This document shows, piece by piece, positions 47,123 through 55,210 of a DNA stretch of 64,000 bases. The notes beneath the pieces were generated by a model. It saw only the letters and a list, made by a program, of their open reading frames with translations. It made no database searches and was not told the origin of the DNA. Position numbers and translations under genes: made by a program. Source of the stretch: Pseudomonas alcaligenes (GTDB taxonomy: Bacteria; Pseudomonadota; Gammaproteobacteria; Pseudomonadales; Pseudomonadaceae); assembly GCF_041729615.1 (NCBI RefSeq), contig NZ_CP154874.1:3517501-3581500 (forward strand). The letters run 5' to 3'. Within the stretch, counting starts at the first letter, position 1. The number at the start of each line of letters is the position of its first letter.

Positions 47123-47145
47123 GAGGCCCGCCAGTGGCGGGCCTC
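47123..47145 (-). terminator. Terminator of the 53-aa gene
   Basis: A perfect 10-bp stem GAGGCCCGCC / GGCGGGCCTC with a 3-nt loop is followed on the minus strand by TTTGCTTCT. It separates the 53-aa gene from the SOS promoter. Confidence 0.8.
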
Positions 47146-47156
47146 GACGGTGGGGT

Positions 47157-47318
47157 TCAGGCGGCGGCCGAATGACCGATCAGCATGCCGTGCTGGACCC
47201 AGAACTGGCGGCCGTTGATACGCAGGGTGAAAGGATGCCTGCTGACGACTTCGGCGCCGTTCTGCAGCAGGGTTTCGATGTAGGCGCGCAAGGCGAGAAA
47301 CTTCCGTTGTTCCTTCAT
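47157..47318 (-). CDS. Small protein, 53 aa, unknown function
   Basis: A 53-codon frame opening MKEQRKFLALRAYIETLLQ and closing in MLIGHSAAA. An amphipathic helix leads into a short strand-rich stretch (FTLRINGRQFWV). AGGAG lies about 8 nt upstream of ATG 47318 and a strong intrinsic terminator starts 11 bp after the stop, so it looks like a genuine independent gene. No family recognised. A CRP/Vfr-like palindrome lies 80 bp upstream. Confidence 0.7.
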   Translation of the reverse strand: MKEQRKFLALRAYIETLLQNGAEVVSRHPFTLRINGRQFWVQHGMLIGHSAAA

Positions 47319-47397
47319 CGGACAAGCTCCTAGAGTGATTTGTGACGCAAGCCTAACAAGGCTTGTGATCCCTTCGACATATGCTCTGACGATAAAT

Positions 47398-47413
47398 GGT
47401 GATTTCCGTCACA
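47398..47413 (-). promoter_or_regulatory. Candidate Vfr/CRP site
   Basis: GGTGATTTCCGTCACA matches the CRP/Vfr consensus TGTGA-N6-TCACA at 9 of 10 defined positions. It lies upstream of the 53-aa gene. No well-placed -10 is obvious, so the assignment is tentative. Confidence 0.35.
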
Positions 47414-47456
47414 TTTTGATGGTGGCCATTGGCCAATTCAGGCTGGGCCGAAATGC

Positions 47457-47483
47457 AAAGGCCCCGCGAGTGCGGGGCCTTTG
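47457..47483. terminator. Terminator after tRNA-Gly
   Basis: AAAGGCCCCGC-GAGT-GCGGGGCCTTT is a long perfect hairpin. On the minus strand it begins 11 bp after the tRNA 3' end and is followed by TTTGCATTT. It is symmetric and could act both ways. Confidence 0.85.
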
Positions 47484-47493
47484 TGGGGAAGTC

Positions 47494-47567
47494 TGGAGCG
47501 GGCGAAGGGAATCGAACCCTCGTCATGAGCTTGGGAAGCTCAGGTAATGCCATTATACGACGCCCGC
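47494..47567 (-). tRNA. tRNA-Gly (anticodon CCC)
   Basis: A 74-nt cloverleaf on the minus strand. The acceptor stem GCGGGCG pairs with CGCCCGC and the encoded CCA end is present (UCCA). The anticodon stem TGAGC/GCTCA encloses the loop TTCCCAA, giving anticodon CCC (codon GGG). The T arm contains GGTTCGATTCC. It is transcribed alone with a terminator directly downstream. Confidence 0.96.
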
Positions 47568-47620
47568 TCGGGCGGGTGACTTTGTACCAGAATCGCCCGC
47601 GCAGGTGAAGCGGCAGGCGT

Positions 47621-48499
47621 TCAGCCGGCCAGGGCGTGGGGTTCGCGTTCCTGCTCCCGCTGCTGTGCCGGCGCTGGCGCCAGCAGGAAGGCCAGCAGGG
47701 CGTCGCGGGTCTGCAGCCAGGCGCCCTTGTGTTCCATGTCGAGGAAGTGGCCGGCCTGGGCGATGGTGCGGAACTCGCAGTGGCGTACGTATTGGGTGAA
47801 CAGGCGGGCGTCCTGCGCGGTGGTGTATTCGTCCCATTCGCCGTTGACGAACAGCAGTGGGATCTCGATCTGCCCGGCGAAGCTGACGCAGGAGCGCCCG
47901 CCGTTGTTCAGCACGGTTTCCACGTGGAAGCTCATCTGCTCGTATTCGTAGCGTTCCAGGCCGGTGACGTGGCGATGGTTGTAGCGCTTGAACAGCGAGG
48001 GCAGGTGCTTGCCGATGGTGCCGTTGAGCACCATGCCGATGCTCTCGCGGTCACAGTCGCGCATCACCGCCAGGCCTGCGCGCAGGTAGCCGAGCATGGC
48101 GCTGTTGACCACCGGCGAGAAGGAGTTGATGACCGCGCGTTTGATCCGCCGTGGCCGCCGCGCCAGGGCCTGGAGGGTGGCGATGCCGCCCCAGGAAAAG
48201 GACAGCACCAGGTCGCAGGCGAAGCGCTCGACCAGTTCCAGCAGGATATCGGCCTCTTCCTCGCGGCTGAGGAAGCGCTCGTGGCGGTTGTGCGCGCGCG
48301 ACTGCCCGGCGTAGGGCAGGTCGAACAGCACCAGGTTGAAGTGGGGGTGGAGGTAGCGGACCGTCTGCGCGAAGGATGCGGTGGTCGACAGCGAGCCGTT
48401 GACCAGGATGATGGTCTGCTCGGCGCCGTCGGCGCGGTAGAACTCCGTGTAAACCCGGTATTGCCCCTGGATATCCAGCACAGCGGTTTCTGGTTTCAT
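47621..48499 (-). CDS. phaG: PhaG: (R)-3-hydroxyacyl-ACP thioesterase/transacylase for PHA synthesis
   Basis: A 292-residue alpha/beta hydrolase-fold enzyme that diverts (R)-3-hydroxyacyl chains from fatty-acid synthesis to polyhydroxyalkanoate precursors. The N-terminus VLDIQGQYRVYTEFYRADGA and the blocks ATTASFAQTV-like, DLPYAGQSRAHNRHERFL and GEWDEYTTAQDARLF are characteristic of PhaG. They separate it from its relative RhlA. The catalytic triad is visible as SFSWGG (Ser), DEYT (Asp) and GHFLDMEHK (His). ATG 48499 is chosen as it gives the PhaG N-terminus. It is monocistronic behind a long spacer; no phaC or phaJ is nearby. Confidence 0.92.
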   Translation of the reverse strand: MKPETAVLDIQGQYRVYTEFYRADGAEQTIILVNGSLSTTASFAQTVRYLHPHFNLVLFDLPYAGQSRAHNRHERFLSREEEADILLELVERFACDLVLSFSWGGIATLQALARRPRRIKRAVINSFSPVVNSAMLGYLRAGLAVMRDCDRESIGMVLNGTIGKHLPSLFKRYNHRHVTGLERYEYEQMSFHVETVLNNGGRSCVSFAGQIEIPLLFVNGEWDEYTTAQDARLFTQYVRHCEFRTIAQAGHFLDMEHKGAWLQTRDALLAFLLAPAPAQQREQEREPHALAG

Positions 48500-48817
48500 C
48501 GTGCATGCCCCTGACGTGCAAGAGTGCGGACGCACAGCGCGCAATGCGGCTGGGCGAGCTTCGGCAGGTAGGCATGTGCCTGGGAAACGGGGCCTGTCGG
48601 CTCTGACTGCGGGCCGACGCTTGTTGTTGGTGGCGGGGCGTTTTCCGTGCGGGCTTCGAGGGGCAGGCCCGTGTGGCGTTACGGAGGAAGCGCTTTTAGA
48701 TGTTGTCTATGACTATTCGGTCACTAACGGACCGTTGAGGGGATTCAAGCAGCCCGGTGTTACCGATGCAAGACATGCCGGTGAATTTGTCCCTGCCATT
48801 GGTCGGGCGGGCCCTGT
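48500..48817. other. 318-bp spacer between phaG and rsuA
   Basis: The phaG side should hold its promoter, but no clear -35/-10 pair stands out. On the plus strand GGAGGA (48681-48686) precedes a 12-codon ORF from 48700 (MLSMTIRSLTDR), of unknown meaning. The GTCGGC ... GCCGAC hairpin near 48597-48623 is not tied to a gene. The part from 48690 to 48800 is visibly lower in GC than the surroundings. I see no RNA gene. Confidence 0.5.
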
Positions 48818-49510
48818 TCAGACGGCGTCTATCTCGGCGGTCGTGAGCGGGCGGTAGTGGCCTGGCGCCAGGGCCGGGTCGAGCTGCAGCGGGCCCATGC
48901 GCTCGCGGTGCAGGCCGATCACCTTGTTCTGGAAGTGACCGAACATGCGCTTGACCTGGTGGTAGCGGCCCTCGTGCAGGGTCAGCAGGGCGGTGTGCGG
49001 GTCAAGGATCTGCAGTTCGGCGGGCAGGGTGGTGAGGTTCTCGTAGGCGAAGTACAGGCCGCGGGCGAACACCTCGACGTACTCCTCGGTGATAGGCCTC
49101 TCGGTGCTGACCCGGTAGAGCTTGCCCAGGCGGCTGCGCGGCTCGGTGAGGCGGCGCGACCAGAGGCCGTCGTTGGTGATGATCAGCAGGCCGGTGGTGC
49201 TCAGATCGAGGCGCCCGCCGATGTGCAGCTCGTGCTTGTCCGGCTCGTCGAGCAGGTCGAGCACGGTGCGGTGCTCGGGGTGTTCGGTGGCGCTGACCAC
49301 CCCGGCCGGCTTGTTGAGCATGAAGTAGCGCGCCGGCTTGCCGGCCTGCAGCAGCTCGTCGTCCAGCTCGACGCGACTGAACTCGCGCACCTCGAAGCGG
49401 CCGTCGCGTACCGTGGCACCGTCCACCCGCAGGCGGCCGGCGGCCAGCAGCAGGCGCGCGTCGGCGCGGCTGAAGCGAGGCAGGTTGCTGAGGAAGCGGT
49501 CGAGGCGCAT
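48818..49510 (-). CDS. rsuA: 16S rRNA pseudouridine(516) synthase RsuA
   Basis: A 230-residue pseudouridine synthase. An N-terminal S4-like RNA-binding domain (MRLDRFLSN ... LLLAAGRLRVDG) is followed by the catalytic domain with Asp in GRLDLSTTGLLIITND. KLYRV and EGRYHQVKRMF complete the RsuA/RluB family signature. It modifies U516 of 16S rRNA. ATG 49510 gives the normal N-terminus; the gene lies 2 bp after the small CWC protein gene, suggesting an operon with the diguanylate cyclase. Confidence 0.92.
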   Translation of the reverse strand: MRLDRFLSNLPRFSRADARLLLAAGRLRVDGATVRDGRFEVREFSRVELDDELLQAGKPARYFMLNKPAGVVSATEHPEHRTVLDLLDEPDKHELHIGGRLDLSTTGLLIITNDGLWSRRLTEPRSRLGKLYRVSTERPITEEYVEVFARGLYFAYENLTTLPAELQILDPHTALLTLHEGRYHQVKRMFGHFQNKVIGLHRERMGPLQLDPALAPGHYRPLTTAEIDAV

Positions 49511-49512
49511 CG

Positions 49513-49710
49513 CTACTCGGGCTCGCCGGTCAGGGCGCGCAGGCAGTTGGGGCACAGGCAGGCCCGATCGCCTGCTGCGGCGGGCAGCTGCTCCAGCGCA
49601 CCCGCCACGATCGGCACATGGAAGCACCAGCAGTCCTGCACCGCCTGCTCCTCGCCCGCCTGGGCGCAGCGATTGGGCTGGCCGCAGCGCGGACAGCGCT
49701 CGGCGTTCAC
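49513..49710 (-). CDS. Cysteine-rich CWC-family small protein
   Basis: A 65-residue protein with paired cysteine motifs: CPRCGQPNRC near residues 5-14, the family-naming CWCF near 27-30, and CLCPNC near 51-56. It is probably a structural zinc-binding protein of unknown role. GTG 49710 is proposed as start: it overlaps the diguanylate cyclase stop as GTGA and leaves just the conserved core. The in-frame ATG at 49737 lies inside the upstream gene. Confidence 0.75.
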   Translation of the reverse strand: MNAERCPRCGQPNRCAQAGEEQAVQDCWCFHVPIVAGALEQLPAAAGDRACLCPNCLRALTGEPE

Positions 49711-51191
49711 TGCTGCAGGCCGCCCGCGTCTTCGCACACGCGGTTGCGCCCGGACTGCTTGGCCCGGTACAGGGCGCGGTCGGCGCGGGCGATCAGGCGG
49801 TCCAGGCTGTCCTCGCCCTGCAGCTCGGTGAGGCCGATGCTGGTGGTGATGCGCAGGTTGACGCCGTTGAACTGGAACAGCTGCTCTGCGGTCTGCTGGC
49901 GAATCTTCTCCGCCAGCTGGCGCGCCGTGCTGCTGCCGGTGCCCTTGAGCAGCAGGATGAATTCCTCGCCACCCCAGCGACAGATGATGTCCGACTGCCG
50001 CAGGTTGCCCTGCAGGCTATGGGCGAAGCCGCGCAGCACCTGGTCGCCGGCCAGGTGGCCGTGAGTGTCGTTGAGCTGCTTGAAGTGGTCCAGGTCGATC
50101 AGCAGTGCGCTCAGCGGGCTGAGCTCGCGTTGCGCCTCCTGCAGTGCCTGGCCGGCCAGCAGGTCGAAACCGCGGCGGTTGGGCAGGCCGGTGAGCATGT
50201 CGGTGGTGGCCAGGGCGGCGATGCGCTGCTGGTAGCGGCGGGTGGCCAGGTAGACCAGGAACAGCACCAGGGCACTGATCAGTGCACAGATCAGCAGGTT
50301 GAGGTAGAGCGTGTGGCGGATGCCAGCGAGAGCGCCTTCCTCGTGCTTGTCGACGAACAGGTACCAGTCCAGTTCGGGGATGTAGCGCACGTTGAGGAAG
50401 TGCCCGCGGCCGTGTTCCTGGTAGCTGAAATTGCCGCTCCTGGGCTGCGGCAGCTTGGCGCGCAAAGGTTCCAGGCCGGGAATCTGTTCGAGCGACTGAC
50501 CGCGACGGGCGCCCATGGGCCCACCCTCGGCACCGGTGAGCACCAGGTTGCCCTGGCGATCGGTGAAAAAGATGCTGCGGTCGTAGCGACGCTGGTAGTC
50601 GTCCACCAGCTTGACCACCGCGTCCACCGTCAGGCCGACACCGGCCACGCCGATGAAGCGCTCCTGGTAGTCGAACACCTTGAAGTTGATGAAGAAGGTC
50701 AGGCGGTCGGCGTTGGCCATGTCCGGGTCGACGCTGATCTCGTAGGGCTCGGCCATGCCGCGCACGCGGAAGTACCAGGCGTCGCGCGGCTCGTCCTCGC
50801 GCACCTGCTTGAGCACGCCCTTGGCCTGGTAGTAGGTGCGGGTCTTTTCCGAGATGAAGAAGCTGGTGAAGGTGCCGTAGTGGTCCTGGATCTCGCGCAG
50901 GTAGCGGGTCATCGGCTCGGCGTTCTGCTCGCCGGCCAGGGCCCAGTCGCGCAGGAAGGTATCGCGCGACATCATCGAGGCGATCTGGGTGGGGCGGATC
51001 AGGTCCTTCTGGATCTCCGAGTAGATGTTGTCCGAAGTCAGCGGCAGCTCGGTGTTGACGATGTTGTGGCGGATGCTGTCGCGCGAGGCGAAGTAGCTGA
51101 CCAGGCTGGTGGCGAGGAAGCCGCCCAGCAACAGGATCGACAGAAGCGACAGCAGGGTGATCTGGGCCTTGCGGGACGTGCTGAGCGGCAT
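49707..51191 (-). CDS. Membrane diguanylate cyclase with periplasmic Cache sensor
   Basis: A 494-residue protein that should make c-di-GMP. Membrane segments near residues 12-32 and 298-318 bracket a periplasmic double-Cache-like sensor (about 40-290, with WYFRVRGMAEPYEISVDPD). The GGDEF domain (about 330-490) holds the intact active-site GGEEF near residue 407. It also has NRRGFD and the LIDLDHFKQLND metal-binding segment. The inhibitory RxxD site seems absent. The cysteine-rich protein gene overlaps its stop. It is the only clearly competent cyclase here, near the cellulose genes. Confidence 0.9.
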   Translation of the reverse strand: MPLSTSRKAQITLLSLLSILLLGGFLATSLVSYFASRDSIRHNIVNTELPLTSDNIYSEIQKDLIRPTQIASMMSRDTFLRDWALAGEQNAEPMTRYLREIQDHYGTFTSFFISEKTRTYYQAKGVLKQVREDEPRDAWYFRVRGMAEPYEISVDPDMANADRLTFFINFKVFDYQERFIGVAGVGLTVDAVVKLVDDYQRRYDRSIFFTDRQGNLVLTGAEGGPMGARRGQSLEQIPGLEPLRAKLPQPRSGNFSYQEHGRGHFLNVRYIPELDWYLFVDKHEEGALAGIRHTLYLNLLICALISALVLFLVYLATRRYQQRIAALATTDMLTGLPNRRGFDLLAGQALQEAQRELSPLSALLIDLDHFKQLNDTHGHLAGDQVLRGFAHSLQGNLRQSDIICRWGGEEFILLLKGTGSSTARQLAEKIRQQTAEQLFQFNGVNLRITTSIGLTELQGEDSLDRLIARADRALYRAKQSGRNRVCEDAGGLQQ

Positions 51192-51271
51192 GGGGCGGGC
51201 TCTCGATGAGATGGCGCAATGCTAGCGCGTGGCGGTGGGCGGCGTCACCGCCACCCCGCTGCCTACCGTGC

Positions 51272-54200
51272 TTATACCTCCTCCAGCACCACCACCCGCT
51301 GCCCGGCGCGCACCGGCGAGCCCGGCTGCACCCGCACCTCGCGCACCACACCGCCGACCGGCGCAGTGAGGGGTATCTCCATCTTCATCGATTCGAGGAT
51401 CACCAGCACGTCGCCGGCCTGCACCGTGCTGCCGGCCTCCACCTGCACCTGCCAGAGGTTGCCGGCGATATGGCTGTCGATGCCGTGCTGGCCGGCGCCG
51501 AGCGGGGCATCCTCGCTCAGTTCGGCCACTGTCTCGTCCACCTCGAAATGCGCCTGGCCGGAATCGATCCAGCGCTGGCGTTCGGCGGCGAAGGCGGCGC
51601 GCTGCTGGCGGCGGAAGGCGTCGATGCCTGCGGCCTCGTTGGCGAGGAACTGCTGGTAGTCGGCCAGGGCCAGCTCCCTGTGCTCGATGCGCAGAGGGTA
51701 ACGGCCCAGGGGGAAGTCGCGGCGGATCTGCAGCAGTTCCTCCGCGCTCACCGGGTAGAAGCGGATCTGGTCGAAGAAGCGCAGCAGCCAGGGCTTGCCG
51801 TCGAAGGCCTCGACCTCGCGGTAGCGGTTCCACATCTGCAGGGTGCGGCCGACGAACTGGTAACCGCCGGGGCCTTCCATGCCGTACACGCACATGTAGG
51901 CGCCACCGATGCCCACCGAGTTCTCCGCGGTCCAGGTGCGCGCCGGGTTGTACTTGGTGGTGACCAGGCGGTGGCGCGGGTCCAGCGGCGTGGCCACCGG
52001 GGCGCCGAGGTAGACGTCGCCCAGGCCCATCACCAGGTAGCTGGCATCGAACACCGTGCGGTACACCTCGTCGAGGTTGGGCAGATCGTTTATGCGGCGG
52101 ATAAATTCCAGGTTGCTCGGGCACCAGGGCGCGTCCTTGCGCACCGTGGTCATGTACTTGTCGATGGCCAACTGGCAGGCCGGGTCGTCCCAGGACAGCG
52201 GCAGATGGACGATGCGTGAGGGTACGCGCAGGTCGGTGGCGTTGCACACCGCATCCCACTCGCCGATCACCACCGCCAGCAGGTTGGCCAAGGGCAGGGT
52301 TTCCGGCTGGTAGTGCACCTGCAGCGAGCGGATGCCGGGGGTGAGGTCGATCACCCCGTCGAGGTGCTTGGCTTCCAGCGCCTGCATCAGCGCATGGCCG
52401 CGGAAACGCAGCACCAGGTCCAGTTCCGGCTGGCCGATTTCCAGCAGCAGGTGGGTGTCGCCGGAGAGGCGGGCGACCAGGCGTTTGTCGGCTTCGCCGA
52501 GGTCGAGCACGATGGGGGAGGTTAGATCGGCCTCGGACAAGCTCCCTCTACCGCTTGCGGGAGAGGGCTGGGGAGAGGGGCTTTTTGCGTTGCCAATTGC
52601 CCTCTCCCCCGACCCCTCTCCCATAAATGGGAGAGGGGATAGGTCCGCGTACACCTGTTTCTGCGCCTTGGCCAACTCCCGCGCCGTGGCGACATCCACC
52701 GGGATAAACCGAACCTTGTCGCCAGCCTTGAGCTGGCCGAGCTGCCACAGGTCGGCCTCGATGATGGTCACCGGGCAGACGAAGCCGCCCAGGCTCGGGC
52801 CGTCCGGGCCGAGTATCACCGGCATATCGCCGGTAAAGTCCACCGCGCCGATGGCATAGGGGTTGTCGTGGATGTTCGACGGGTGCAGGCCGGCTTCACC
52901 ACCGCTGTCGCGTACCCACTCCGGCTTGGGGCCTATCAGGCGCACGCCGGTGCGGCTGGAGTTGAAGTGCACTTCCCAGTCGGTGGCGAGGAAGGTATCG
53001 ATATAACCCTCGGTGAAGTATTCCGGCGCGCCGTGCGGGCCGTATATCACGCGGATTTCGCGCACGGCGGGCAGGGCGGTACAGAGTGCGGCGGGCAGTT
53101 GCGCGCCGTTGCTCGTATCGCCGAGAGGTGGAATGTGCAGCACATCGCCGGCACGCAGGGCGCGGCCGCCGTGGCCGCCGAACTGGCCGAGGGTGAAGGT
53201 GCTTTTGCTGCCCAGATACTCGGGCACCTGCAGGCCGCCGCGCAGGGTGAGGTAGGAGCGTGCGCCGCTGCCGGCGATGGTGTCGAGGCTCAGGGTGCTG
53301 CCGGCCTTGATCAACAGGGCGGTGTTCATCGGCTGGGCCACGCCGTCCAGCGTCACCGGGATATCTGCGCCGGTGATCGCCACCACCGCCTCGGTGTTGA
53401 AGCGCAGCAGCGGACCGCTCATGGTGATTTCCAGGCCGGCGGCGCCTTCCTCATTGCCCAGTAGGCGATTGCCCAGGCGCAGGGCGCGGTCGTCCATCGG
53501 GCCGGACGGCGGTACGCCGACCGCCCAGTAGCCGAGGCGGCCGGGGAAATCCTGCACGGTGGTCTGGGTTCCGGCGCAGAGCACCTCGAAGGTATGCGCC
53601 TGGTAGACCAGGCCTTCCAGGCAGCGGGTCCAGGGCGAGCCGCTGGCGAAGGGCGCGTCGGCCAGGATCTGGCGCAGGTACTGGCTGTTGGTTTCCACGC
53701 CGTACAGCAGGGTATCGGCCAGGGCCCGGCTGAGGGCGGCGCTGGCCTCCCTGCGAGTCGGTGCCCAGGTGATGAGTTTGGCGATCATCGGGTCGAAGTA
53801 GGGCGGGATCTCGCAGCCGGCTTCGACCCAGGTGTCGATGCGCAAAGCTTTGCCATCGGCTTCGGGGAAGCTGACGGCGGTGAGCAGGCCGGGGCTGGGC
53901 TGGAAGTCGCGACCCGGGTCCTCGGCATACAGGCGCGCCTGGATGGCGTGGCCGCTGGGTTTCAGGTGCTTCGCCAGTTCGTTGAGCGGCGGCAGGTCGC
54001 CGGCCGCCAGTTCGATCATCCAGCGCACCAGGTCGACGCCCCACACCTGTTCGGTAACACCGTGTTCGACCTGCAGGCGGGTGTTCACCTCTAAAAAGTA
54101 GAAACGCTCGGCGGCGCTGTCGTAGACGAATTCCACGGTGCCGGCGCTGCGGTAATTCACCGCCTTGGCCAGCTTGATCGCCGCCGCGCACAGTTCCTCG

Positions 54201-54952
54201 GCCATGCCGGCCGGCAGGTTGGGCGCCGGGGTTTCTTCCAGCACCTTCTGGTTACGGCGCTGCACCGAGCAGTCACGCACGCCAAGGGCGAGCACTTCGC
54301 CGGCGCCGTCGCCAAAGACCTGCACTTCCAGATGGCGGGCGCGCTGGATGTACTTCTCGATGAACACGCCGCTGTCGCTGAAGTTGTTCTGCCCCAGACG
54401 CTTGACCGCCTCGAAGGCGTCGCTTAGTTCTTCCGCGCTGCGGCACACGCGCATGCCGATGCCGCCACCGCCGGCGGTGCTTTTCAGCATCACCGGGTAG
54501 CCGACCTCTTCACCGGCCTTAAGCGCGGCATCGAGGTTTTCCAGCAGCTCGGTGCCTTCCAGCATCGGCACGCCATGCTGTTTCGCGAGTGCCCTGGCGG
54601 TGTGCTTGAGGCCGAACACGCGCAGCTGTTCGGGCGTGGGGCCGACAAAGGCAATGCCGGCGGCCTCGCAGGCTTCGGCAAAGGCGGCGTTCTCGGAGAG
54701 GAAGCCGTAGCCGGGGTGGATGGCTTTGGCGCCGCTGCGCTTGGCGATCTGCAGAATCTTGTCGACCACCAGATAGGTCTGGGCCGCCGGGCCTTCGCCC
54801 AGGCTGTGGGCCTCGTCGGCCTGCTGCAGGTGCAGGCTGGCGGCGTCGGCCTCGGAGTACACGGCCACGCCCTTGACGTCGAGCTGGCGCAGGGTACGCA
54901 GGATGCGGCAGGCAATGGCGCCGCGGTTGGCGATCAGGAGTTTGTCGAACAT
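51272..54952 (-). CDS. Biotin-dependent urea/guanidine carboxylase
   Basis: A 1226-residue single-chain carboxylase. Biotin carboxylase (about 1-450, ATP-grasp GGGGIGMRV near 160) is followed by the KipA-like half (about 461-755, from TVQDFPGRLGYWAVG) and the KipI-like half of the carboxyltransferase (about 820-1040). A C-terminal biotin-carrier domain has the biotinylated Lys1190 in ESMKME. Residues 772-804 in the linker derive from a palindromic DNA repeat. Neighbouring riboswitches, DUF1989 genes and ABC transporter suggest that the true substrate is guanidine. ATG 54952 is chosen for the MFDKLLIANRG start; the frame runs further up through repeat DNA. Confidence 0.9.
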   Translation of the reverse strand: MFDKLLIANRGAIACRILRTLRQLDVKGVAVYSEADAASLHLQQADEAHSLGEGPAAQTYLVVDKILQIAKRSGAKAIHPGYGFLSENAAFAEACEAAGIAFVGPTPEQLRVFGLKHTARALAKQHGVPMLEGTELLENLDAALKAGEEVGYPVMLKSTAGGGGIGMRVCRSAEELSDAFEAVKRLGQNNFSDSGVFIEKYIQRARHLEVQVFGDGAGEVLALGVRDCSVQRRNQKVLEETPAPNLPAGMAEELCAAAIKLAKAVNYRSAGTVEFVYDSAAERFYFLEVNTRLQVEHGVTEQVWGVDLVRWMIELAAGDLPPLNELAKHLKPSGHAIQARLYAEDPGRDFQPSPGLLTAVSFPEADGKALRIDTWVEAGCEIPPYFDPMIAKLITWAPTRREASAALSRALADTLLYGVETNSQYLRQILADAPFASGSPWTRCLEGLVYQAHTFEVLCAGTQTTVQDFPGRLGYWAVGVPPSGPMDDRALRLGNRLLGNEEGAAGLEITMSGPLLRFNTEAVVAITGADIPVTLDGVAQPMNTALLIKAGSTLSLDTIAGSGARSYLTLRGGLQVPEYLGSKSTFTLGQFGGHGGRALRAGDVLHIPPLGDTSNGAQLPAALCTALPAVREIRVIYGPHGAPEYFTEGYIDTFLATDWEVHFNSSRTGVRLIGPKPEWVRDSGGEAGLHPSNIHDNPYAIGAVDFTGDMPVILGPDGPSLGGFVCPVTIIEADLWQLGQLKAGDKVRFIPVDVATARELAKAQKQVYADLSPLPFMGEGSGERAIGNAKSPSPQPSPASGRGSLSEADLTSPIVLDLGEADKRLVARLSGDTHLLLEIGQPELDLVLRFRGHALMQALEAKHLDGVIDLTPGIRSLQVHYQPETLPLANLLAVVIGEWDAVCNATDLRVPSRIVHLPLSWDDPACQLAIDKYMTTVRKDAPWCPSNLEFIRRINDLPNLDEVYRTVFDASYLVMGLGDVYLGAPVATPLDPRHRLVTTKYNPARTWTAENSVGIGGAYMCVYGMEGPGGYQFVGRTLQMWNRYREVEAFDGKPWLLRFFDQIRFYPVSAEELLQIRRDFPLGRYPLRIEHRELALADYQQFLANEAAGIDAFRRQQRAAFAAERQRWIDSGQAHFEVDETVAELSEDAPLGAGQHGIDSHIAGNLWQVQVEAGSTVQAGDVLVILESMKMEIPLTAPVGGVVREVRVQPGSPVRAGQRVVVLEEV
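52541..52639. repeat. Palindromic repeat element inside the carboxylase gene
   Basis: About 99 bp made of two hairpin units. The left runs from CTCCCTCTACCGC into GCGGGAGAGGGCTGGGGAGA. The right unit is CCTCTCCCCCGACCCCTCTC then CCAT-AAATGGGAGAGGGG. Length is a multiple of three and the frame stays open, encoding a Ser/Pro/Gly-rich insert. Related copies are at 55032 and 58334. Confidence 0.85.
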
Positions 54953-55031
54953 TGCAGAACCCTCGAAAGGGATGGCGGGCCGTCCCGCCTTATTCGTCTG
55001 CACCACGGTCGTCCGTGGCTGGGAGTGCTTT

Positions 55032-55150
55032 GCTCCCTCTCCCATGCTTATGAACAAAGAGCAGGGAGAGGGCTGGAGAGAGGGTTTAACTCGGCGTTCT
55101 GTCGTTCCCCTCTCCCCCGGCCCCTCTCCCGCCAACGGGAGAGGGGAGAG
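55032..55150. repeat. Palindromic repeat element, spacer copy
   Basis: The same family as the copy inside the carboxylase: CTCCCTCTCCCATGC ... GCAGGGAGAGGGCTGGAGAG on the left. The right unit is CCCCTCTCCCCCGGCCCCTC followed by TCCCGCCAACGGGAGAGGGG. It fills most of the 258-bp spacer between the second DUF1989 gene and the carboxylase and could form strong RNA hairpins. Confidence 0.85.
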
Positions 55151-55210
55151 AGCCTAGGCACTGCCCCGAGCGGCTCTGGCACAGGCGGAACAACCACAGG
55201 CGCAAGCCTT

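Noticed and set aside
52541..55150. The palindromic repeats as a CRISPR array
   Set aside because: The copies are separated by kilobases, have no regular spacers, and are hairpin elements of the REP type.
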